A stretch of DNA of 18,505 nt from Acanthamoeba sp. SK_2022b (lineage: Eukaryota; Discosea; Longamoebia; Acanthamoebidae), in NCBI GenBank assembly GCA_027943245.1, contig JANDJZ010000884.1:1-18505 (forward strand), in the 5' to 3' direction. Position 1 is the first letter of the stretch. Each line of letters opens with the position of its first letter. The translations under genes were made by a program, and so were the position numbers. This document shows positions 9,933 through 18,505 of this stretch, in pieces. The notes below the pieces were generated by a model. It was not told the origin of the DNA. It saw only the letters and a program-made list of their open reading frames with translations, and ran no database searches.

Positions 9933-10548
9933 TTCCGCTCGCTAAGCCAATTTAACAATTGCAAATACATGCACCGCAAGTTCTCCAATTAGCGGCCACC
10001 GCCAAACAAAACCAAAAACACAACTTTTGGGCTCGGGGCCGAGTACCGAGATGGAATCGATCTGTGGGCGGGTGGTCGCTACTCGTCGCGTGCGGGCAGC
10101 GTGTGTGTTGCCTCCCCACATTTCCGCCTGTCCGCACAAAATTTGATGTCCACAACTATTTCACGCATCCACACCATGCCTTGTGCGAGCATTTCCGTGT
10201 GCTCTCTTCTCGCGCTGAAGGGAAAGGTGCACCATCTAGAACGCTGCTGGCACGCCCAAGGTGTCAGTGCAAGGCCAGACGTGTCAGCACCGACGGGGTT
10301 TGCACGAGAGAGAAAGAAGGAACGACGTTGTGGGTCACGTGTTCTGGTTTCCCTTCCAGTAAAATGGGGCCAGCCCATTGACATCCACATGTGGCAGGTT
10401 GGTGATATCGGGGGGGGGGGTATGTACACACCAACCAGAGAGCTTTCTGGTTGGTTCTGTCGCTTGGAGAAAACGAAAAGGGAGAGGGAGAGGGAGAGGG
10501 AGTAAACAATGACGACGACTCGGCAGATCCACGGGAAAGGGTCGAAGA
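9933..10548. other. Intergenic region, kinase 3' flank and Ser-rich gene promoter
   Basis: These 616 bp lie between the kinase stop (10549) and the ATG of the Ser-rich gene (9932). I see no convincing coding region, because reading frames here lack conserved motifs and consistent third-position bias. Visible elements are two CCAAT pentamers near the ATG (in AAGCCAATTT and TCTCCAATTA, plus-strand view), a run of ten G near 10410-10419, and a (GGGAGA)n purine tract at about 10477-10501 that would be transcribed as pyrimidines in the kinase 3' UTR. Confidence 0.5.
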
Positions 10549-13096
<2,548 letters not shown>

Positions 13097-13499
13097 TCTC
13101 AAAGGACCAATTTAATTCCTGGACGCCCGAGCTAGGGAGCTGTGTTGTGCGGGCTGCAGATGAGTAAATGTGGAGGATACGAATGTCGAGTTTCCTCCGC
13201 TCGTACGCAGCCACTCAGTTGCCGAAATTTCGAGCAATCGCAGCAGCCCTTGCAGTTTCTTTTTTCTTCCTTTTCCACCTCTTGGCCAACACAAGCAAGC
13301 TTGGGTTGGTCTTCCAACCTCACCAAAAAGAGATAGAGGGAACCATTCCACCTCTAGTGCACTCTCTGGTCTGCTAAGTGAAGAGGAACCTCAGTAAGAG
13401 TGCATTACACAGGCACTGGGTGTTTTGTTTTCAGGAGTAAAAGGAAAAGGGAACAATTTTGCGGAAATTGACCGTTGTAATTGTAGTCGTTGTCCTTCA
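13097..13499. promoter_or_regulatory. Divergent intergenic region between kinase and RhoGAP-PP2C genes
   Basis: About 403 bp separate the two ATGs (13096 minus, 13500 plus), so both core promoters and leaders must lie here unless the transcripts start inside neighbouring genes. No conserved protein motif is encoded. The region is less GC-rich than the flanking coding DNA. A TTTTCAG at about 13427-13433 in front of the RhoGAP-PP2C start could be an acceptor of a leader intron. I cannot assign a TATA box with confidence. Confidence 0.5.
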
Positions 13500-16449
13500 A
13501 TGATGGCGGAAGAGGATGCTACGCAGTTGGGCACGCCCACTCACGGTGGAGGAGGCGCCATGTTGAATGGAACGAGCCATCGAATATTTGGAGTAGGGCT
13601 GGAGGAGGTAATGGCTCGCCCCGGAGAGCGACGCATCCCAACAGCACTCAAAAAGCTCTTCCTGTTCCTCAACGGCGAAGGTTCATCCCACCAAAAGCTC
13701 TCTAAGAGATCTTCTTTTCCTTGCCCATTTACTCGCAATCAAATCCTCATCTGATTGAATCGGGTGGGGGGGGGGGTTGCAGCGATCGAAGTGGAGGGCC
13801 TATTTCGCGACCCAGCCGACCCAAGCGAGGTTGCCCTTATCAAGCGGGCCTGTGACGCTGGCGGTACGCCGTCTCCTTCCACGCGCGAAGCGCTCTCGAA
13901 CTCCTCGCCTGAACTGTCTTCGTCTGCCTCTCCCTCTCCCGTCGCTGTGTTTTGCTCACTGCTGTGGCCGTCGTGCTACTCAACCGCGGCGATGACCAAC
14001 TGCGCGTGTAGATGTGAGTAAGGTGTTGGTGGCTAGCGCGGGCGAGGCACGGGTGCACGGAGCCGGCGGAGTGGTGAAAGAGTATCTGCGAGCATTGCCC
14101 GAACCGTTGCTGACCTGGGAACTCTATTCGGGCTTCATCGACGCTGCCGCGCTCTCCGACGCGACCTCTGGCACACAGCGACGAAGCACGGTGGCGAGTT
14201 TGCTCGAGCAACTGCCCACGCCCAACCGTGCTCTCGCGCAGGTGCTCTTCCTGTACCTGGCCCGCCTGGCCGACCACGCCCACCGCAATCAGATGAGCTC
14301 CACCAACCTTGCCATGATCTTTGGACCCCTCCTTCTGCGGCCGCAACACGAGAGCGTCGGTAAGCGCGATCACCCTCGTTCGAGCATGGCTGAGCCAATT
14401 GACACTCTCTCACGCCCTAATCTCTCTCTCTCTCTCGTGCCGACAGAGAGCATGCTCCACGGCCCGCGTATCACCTCCGTTGTAAAGTACATCATCGATT
14501 CCTACGACCTTCTGTTCACGGTGCGTGCCGAGGCTATCGGTGCCCTTCTTCCCGTGCTCGCGCAACGTGCTCGAGGCTCATCTTTCGATGGTCTCTGTTC
14601 CACCAACCGCGTTGCAGCAAAAGGGCACTGCCAAGGCCGAACCAGCCGCCGAAGCGGCGGAGAAGAGGAGCGGTCCGGCGTCCGTGCCTGCCTCGCCGCG
14701 TAGCGGAGAGGCCGAAGCCCCGGCCGCCTCCGCCTCCGCTCCGTCGGACAAGTTCCAACAGATCGTCGATGCCATCGATGAGTCGATCGCGATGGTGCGC
14801 CTCTTTCGTCTCTTGCGCCGATGTTTTCAGTCGTCGCCGTGCTTCCCGCGTGTGGCAATGGTGGTCGCAGATTCTGAGTGAGTTCAATCGCCTGCAGGTC
14901 CAAAGCAAGCTGCTGGCTTTGCACAAGCAGCTCGAGGCCACCGACTCGATGGAGGAGGCCATTCAAATTGCCAAGAAGATTCGCACCGCAAAACGCATTC
15001 TCTGCCACGACGACCGCAAGCCCGTGCGCACATCCCTCTTTGATCGTTCACCGAGTCGCATGTGCCTTTCTCACGCCCAATAGAAAGCCGAGGTCGAAAA
15101 CGGGGCCGCACAGGACTCGTCACAGAAGCCAGTGGTCGGCAGCCCTCGCCCCAACGCAGACAAGAGCGACACGTCTTCGGCTGGCGAGGCCCCGCCCGCC
15201 GCTGCCCCGCCCGCCGGAGGAGCATCCGCGTCGACCGGCGAAGCCAGCAGCGGCCTGGGCCTGGAGTCAGGCTACGAGTCCCAGCAGGGCGTCCGAAAGA
15301 CCATGGAAGACGCGCACGTACTCATCGACGACCTCTCCCTGGCCTTTCCTCAGCTTTCTGCCGCCGGTGGTCTTGCTCCTCCCCTCGCCTTCTACGCCGT
15401 TTACGACGGTAACGCCCTTTCTCTCTCTCTCTCTCTCGCGCCCTGCGCTCGCTGGGTCTCACCACGATCGTGAATGGAACGCGGGGGCGGGGCGGACAAT
15501 CTCAGGCCATTCGGGCACGGAGGCAGCGCTGGCGGCTGCGGAGGTGGTGCACGCAGAGGTCATCAAGCAGCCGGGCTTCCTGGAGGGACGAATGGAAGAG
15601 GCCCTGCAGGACGGCTTCCGAAAGGCCGACGCGCAGATCCTCGAGAAGAGCGCCCGCGAGGGCTGGAAGAACGGCACCACCGCCGTCACGGCCTTTGTCC
15701 TGTCGCGCACCGTCTACGTCGCCAACGCCGGTGACTCGGAGGCCATCATGGGCCAGAAGCAAGCCGATGGCTCCTACAAGTACGACCACTAGCGCATGCA
15801 GAAGCACACACGCGCGCACACACAAAACCTGACCCTTGGCTCGCTTCAGGCCCGTGGTGTTGTCGCGCAAGCACAAGCCGACAGACAAGGACGAGAAGGA
15901 GCGAATCAGAGCGGCGGGAGGTCACGTCGTGCACGGCCGGCTCTTTGGCGATTTGGCCGTTTCGCGCTCGCTTGGCGATCCCGACTACAAGGAACCTCTT
16001 TCCGAGGTACGCTCCCCGCCAAGCCGCACCCACTCGCTTCGCTCGGTTGTGGTTCCTAACGCTCTTCTGTACGGCGCACGGCAGGCCAACTACATTTCGG
16101 CGGAGCCGCACGTCTCTGCGACGGAGTTGCAGATGGACAAGGACGAACTTCTCATCATTGGCTGCGACGGAGTATGGGATGTAGTCAACTATCAGGAGGT
16201 GCGCTCCCCCCCCCCCTTCGTCTCCCTCCCTCTCGCTCTCGCGCCCTCATGTGGTTCATCGAAGCTCACTCCGTGTGGCCTTCGTTGGCGGCGTGTACGT
16301 GGGCGCAGGCGTTGGAGCTGGTGGCGGGGGCACGACAGGGCGGGCAGACTGCGGGTGGCGCGGCACAGACGCTGGTCAAGCGGGCACTGGAGAAGGGCTC
16401 CAAGGACAACGTCACCGCAATCGTGGTCTACCTCACCTGGCGGTCCTAA
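13500..16449 (+). CDS. RhoGAP-PP2C fusion protein
   Basis: Eleven exons (13500-13680, 13783-13863, 14012-14359, 14447-14520, 14618-14794, 14871-15023, 15084-15408, 15506-15779, 15850-16006, 16085-16198, 16309-16449) join in phase to give 674 aa. RhoGAP (about 27-228): FGVGLEEVMAR, VEGLFRD with arginine finger Arg69, VVKEYLRALPEPLL (Lys110, Arg114) and NLAMIFGPLLLR (Asn186), so all GAP landmarks are present. An Ala/Pro/Glu linker is followed by a long helix (about 268-334, DKFQQIVDAIDESIAMILSE onward), then a second disordered linker. PP2C (about 399-672): RKTMEDAHV (Asp414), FYAVYDGHSG (Asp446), GTTAVTAF, VANAGDSE, FGDLAVSRSLGD (Asp581), CDGVWD (Asp618), GSKDNVTAIVV (Asp661). The metal-site aspartates are kept, with variants DGHSG, GDSE and SRKHKP. 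It probably stimulates GTP hydrolysis on a Rho/Rac GTPase and dephosphorylates Ser/Thr targets. Two separate genes are unlikely, since no stop, ATG-led break or gap lies between the domains. Confidence 0.9.
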
Positions 16450-16541
16450 ATCGTTGTCTCTTGCCCGGCTGTTGTTCTGTATTTATTGAAGTTTACCGCG
16501 GTGAGGTTGTTGTGCTCCAACTCGAATTCAGATCGTCAGAC

Positions 16542-17309
16542 ATGAACGCTGCTGTCGCGCTCTATGTCTTGAAGCAGGAGAGCCAATTCAACGCGATCCA
16601 GTCACCCACAAGCCTTGTTGCTGCCCCAGCTAGCGTTTGGCGCCACTGGCTAGGACCTTTGAATGTCATTGATCCTCGACTCAAGGTGCAGGAGCTGGAA
16701 CCAGCCGCAGGTATCTAACTCTCTCCAAGCTTGGAGAGAGAATGTACTAAACAAATCTTTGTCTTTTCAATCAGCTGTGGAAATCCAGCTTGCGGCGAAG
16801 GATCAGGAAATTGCAGACCAAGAATCGCGAATTGCTCACCTCGAGAAGCTTGTTGCGGCAGAGACTGCAGCGCGGGAAAAGGAGATGGAGCAGCTCAAGA
16901 AGGAGATCGAGCAGCTCAAGAAGGATCACAGTGGAGAGATCGAGCAGCTAACGAAGGACCACGGTGGGGAGATCAAGCAACTCGAGAAAGAGATCGAGCA
17001 GCAATGTAAACAAGTACAACTACACAAAGAGATCATAGCCACCATGCGCAGGAGCGAGACGGCCTTCCACAAGAACTTCACCGCAGCTGTAGGGTCCGAC
17101 TCCCCAACCTCGCGGGTGAGGATACGCAGCTCAACCCGCGCTGCGGCCGAGCAAGAGGTGCCTCTTGTTCTACTTTGCTTGAACATCAACTGTAACTATG
17201 GCCTCTCCGCTGAAATCTTTTTGATCGCGCCCAGAAGCACGGCGAAGAGGAGCCCAAGCCAAAAAGGCCACGAAGGGAAGAGGAGCACGAAAAGGAGCAC
17301 GACGAGTAG
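16542..17309 (+). CDS. Short coiled-coil protein with basic/acidic tail
   Basis: The ATG at 16542 lies only 92 nt after the RhoGAP-PP2C stop. Exons 16542-16710, 16775-17115 and 17235-17309 join in phase (1, then 0) to give 194 aa. The first intron (64 nt) carries GTACTAAAC, close to the yeast-type branch consensus. Residues about 58-148 form a charged coiled coil with repeats of EQLKK / EQLTK / KQLEK spacing. The last exon adds KHGEEEPKPKRPRREEEHEK and a final Asp-Glu, with PKPKRPRR resembling a nuclear localisation signal. The N-terminal 56 residues (LVAAPASVWRHWLGPLNV) are not recognised. The family is unknown. This reading may instead be one splice form of a longer gene that continues into the RFX domain just downstream. 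Confidence 0.6.
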
Positions 17310-17401
17310 CACGATGGTAAAGAGAACGGCATAGTCTTGCCGTGCCTTCTCGTTTGCTGACGTGTGATGCCTGTTGTCGACACAAAACAAAACGTTTAAA
17401 G

Positions 17402-18505
17402 GATACAGAACAACTACGAGCTCAGCACGGACGCGTCGTCGGACCTGCCCAAGGAGCAGGTCTACCGGCACTACCGGGAGTTCTGCGAGGAGACCTGCGT
17501 GCAGCAGACCAACTGCGCCACCTTTGGCAAGATCCTGCGCAGCGTGTTCCCCAACCTCAAGACCCGACGCCTCGGCTCGCGCGGCAACACCAAGCACCAC
17601 TACCACGGCATCCGACGAAGGCACGCCACGCCTCCGCTCCGCTCCACCCATCGCGCGCGATCTGACATCACACACATCACACACACACATCACACACACA
17701 GGAAGTCGACGCTCGCTGGAGAGGGCGGGTCGCATCTGGGCTCCGGGACGACGTCGCCGCCGCCCAACCTGAACGCGCTGGCCGCGCTGGCGTCGATGTC
17801 GGTGACGGGCGGCGGGTCGTCGCCCTCCTCGCCCGGCATCCCGCCGTCCAGTTCCGGTTCGCCGACCCAGCGGTCCCACCCGTACGACGACGACGACGAC
17901 GAGGGTGACGACGAGGACGACGACGCCGAGGAGCTTGACGACGAAACAACGACGGCCACGACGATGACGACAACGACAACATGGACGAGGGCATCGATTC
18001 CAACTCGGGCGCCAGGGGCGCCCTCCTCCGCTTCCCGCGTACACTCCGACCACAGGCCGCTGGTACGAGGCCACCCTTCTCCTCTTTCACGTTCATTTCC
18101 CAGTCTCACCCCTTCTTCTTCTTCATCATCATCTTCATCTTCATCATCTCTACCTTATGGCGACCAACGACCAGTAGTCGCTAACGGCTCTTGATGGTGG
18201 TCGGCCACACAGCAGCGCTGCGGGAGCCGCCAGAGTCGGAGCTCGGGCCGGGGCAGGGCGAGGAGTGGCAGCGGCGGCGGCGGCGGCGGCGGGAGAGTCG
18301 TCGTCGCGCCGGTGCACCGTCGGCGGGTGCGAGAACCGGGCCGCGCCCCAGCGCACCATCTGCGAGAAGCACAAGAAGCAGAAGCAGCAGCGGGCACGGC
18401 TCAGGCACAGCCTCGACGCCAAGATCTCCTCCTCCTCCTCCTCATCATCTTCATCTTCGTCGTCGTCGGGGCCCACCCTGCCCCCGCTCTCCTCCCTCTC
18501 CCTCT
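17402..18505 (+). CDS. RFX-family winged-helix transcription factor, partial (5' exons unresolved, 3' end outside window)
   Basis: RFX proteins bind X-box DNA through a winged helix whose wing makes the main base contacts. The segment 17409-17620 encodes NNYELSTDASSDLPKEQVYR, HYREFCEE, then ATFGKILRSVFPNLKTRRLG and SRGNTKHHYHGIRR, a clear RFX DNA-binding domain. Helix 1 is incomplete at its start. Using the acceptor TTTAAAG (exon from 17402) adds Ile-Gln and lets a preceding TG give Trp, as in the family pattern WLxxNYE; CAG at 17408 is the more usual acceptor. A likely GC-AG intron spans 17621-17701. A Gly/Ser/Pro linker and an Asp/Glu tract follow. At about 17945 the best coding frame shifts. 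Downstream exon limits to the window edge are uncertain. The DNA-binding domain is certain; everything else in this entry is tentative. Confidence 0.8.
17621..17701 (+). other. Likely 81-nt GC-AG intron in the RFX gene
   Basis: The RFX domain ends in GIRR at AAG/GCACGC. The next stretch reads as His/Thr-rich nonsense from a (CACACAT)n tract ending ACACACAG, a typical acceptor. No GT occurs at a usable donor position before that acceptor, so a GC donor is the simplest explanation. The intron length is a multiple of three with no stop, so retention would keep the frame. Confidence 0.55.
18298..18505 (+). CDS. Coding segment with C-x4-C-x10-C-x2-H motif, probably a downstream RFX-gene exon (partial)
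   Basis: The frame starting TCG at 18298 is open to the window end and has almost exclusively G/C third positions through 18420. It encodes RRCTVGGCENRAAPQRTICE followed by KHKKQKQQR and then a poly-Ser tract. The Cys codons at 18313, 18328 and 18361 and the His codon at 18370 form C-x4-C-x10-C-x2-H, followed by a basic helix. This resembles small plant-type C3H zinc modules such as the second half of WRC, but homology is not established. Its membership of the RFX gene is inferred from strand and proximity. Confidence 0.5.

Noticed and set aside
9959..10381. 140-codon plus-strand frame in the 9933-10548 intergenic region
   Set aside because: There are no recognisable motifs, third-position bias is weak, and it is opposite a promoter/3' UTR.
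15780..15792. Stop TAG at 15790-15792 ending the PP2C reading frame after the GDSE motif
   Set aside because: A GTACGA donor at 15780 removes it, and the next exon supplies the missing PP2C motifs in phase.
17314..17409. ATG at 17314 spliced directly to 17409 as the start of an independent RFX gene
   Set aside because: Possible by splice rules, but it would truncate helix 1 of the DNA-binding domain and leave no promoter space. Kept only as an alternative.
17640..17701. (CACACAT)n tract as a CRISPR-like or telomere-like array
   Set aside because: It is a short simple repeat that reads as an intronic acceptor tract, with no spacers or regular repeat structure.

Overview
The window looks like a compact nuclear locus from a GC-rich amoebozoan, most likely Acanthamoeba or a close relative. 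The reasons are: high GC with strongly G/C third codon positions; many short (about 60-190 nt) GT-AG introns inside closely packed genes; one intron with a TACTAA-type branch site; and the gene content (an eS8 ribosomal protein with an Ala/Lys insert, a RhoGAP gene, an RFX factor, a SAD/BRSK-type kinase). The organism is an inference. The gene models below were built by hand by matching splice sites, reading-frame phase and protein-family conservation across introns.

Layout. Five genes lie head-to-tail on the minus strand. From right to left they are: a BRSK/SAD-type kinase (13096-10549, 10 exons, 589 aa); a Ser/His-rich protein of unknown function (9932-8713, 2 exons, 385 aa); a membrane-anchored TPR protein with a degenerate split SET/SMYD-like domain (8396-6452, 3 exons, 588 aa); ribosomal protein eS8 (6281-5283, 3 exons, 257 aa); and the N-terminal part of URB1/NPA1, a pre-60S assembly scaffold (5057 to beyond base 1, at least 16 exons). 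A roughly 400-bp divergent intergenic region (13097-13499) separates them from a plus-strand block: an 11-exon RhoGAP-PP2C fusion (13500-16449, 674 aa), a short coiled-coil gene (16542-17309, 194 aa), and an RFX winged-helix factor that runs off the right edge.

Highlights. (1) A single gene joins a RhoGAP domain with its arginine finger to a PP2C phosphatase that keeps its metal-binding aspartates; all ten introns are phase-consistent. This is a plausible undescribed signalling architecture, formally analogous to the Galpha-PP2C fusion Spalten of Dictyostelium. (2) The BRSK-like gene appears to contain a 6-nt micro-exon that supplies exactly two otherwise missing kinase residues. (3) The RFX DNA-binding exon starts in the middle of the domain, only about 100 nt after the coiled-coil stop, so the two may be one transcription unit. 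The RFX gene also shows a likely GC-AG intron, frame breaks in low-complexity DNA, and a C-x4-C-x10-C-x2-H motif at the window edge.

Functional themes: eS8 and URB1 both serve ribosome biogenesis and are neighbours on the same strand. The kinase and the RhoGAP-phosphatase are divergently transcribed signalling genes sharing one intergenic region. I see no tRNA, rRNA, CRISPR array or clear transposon.
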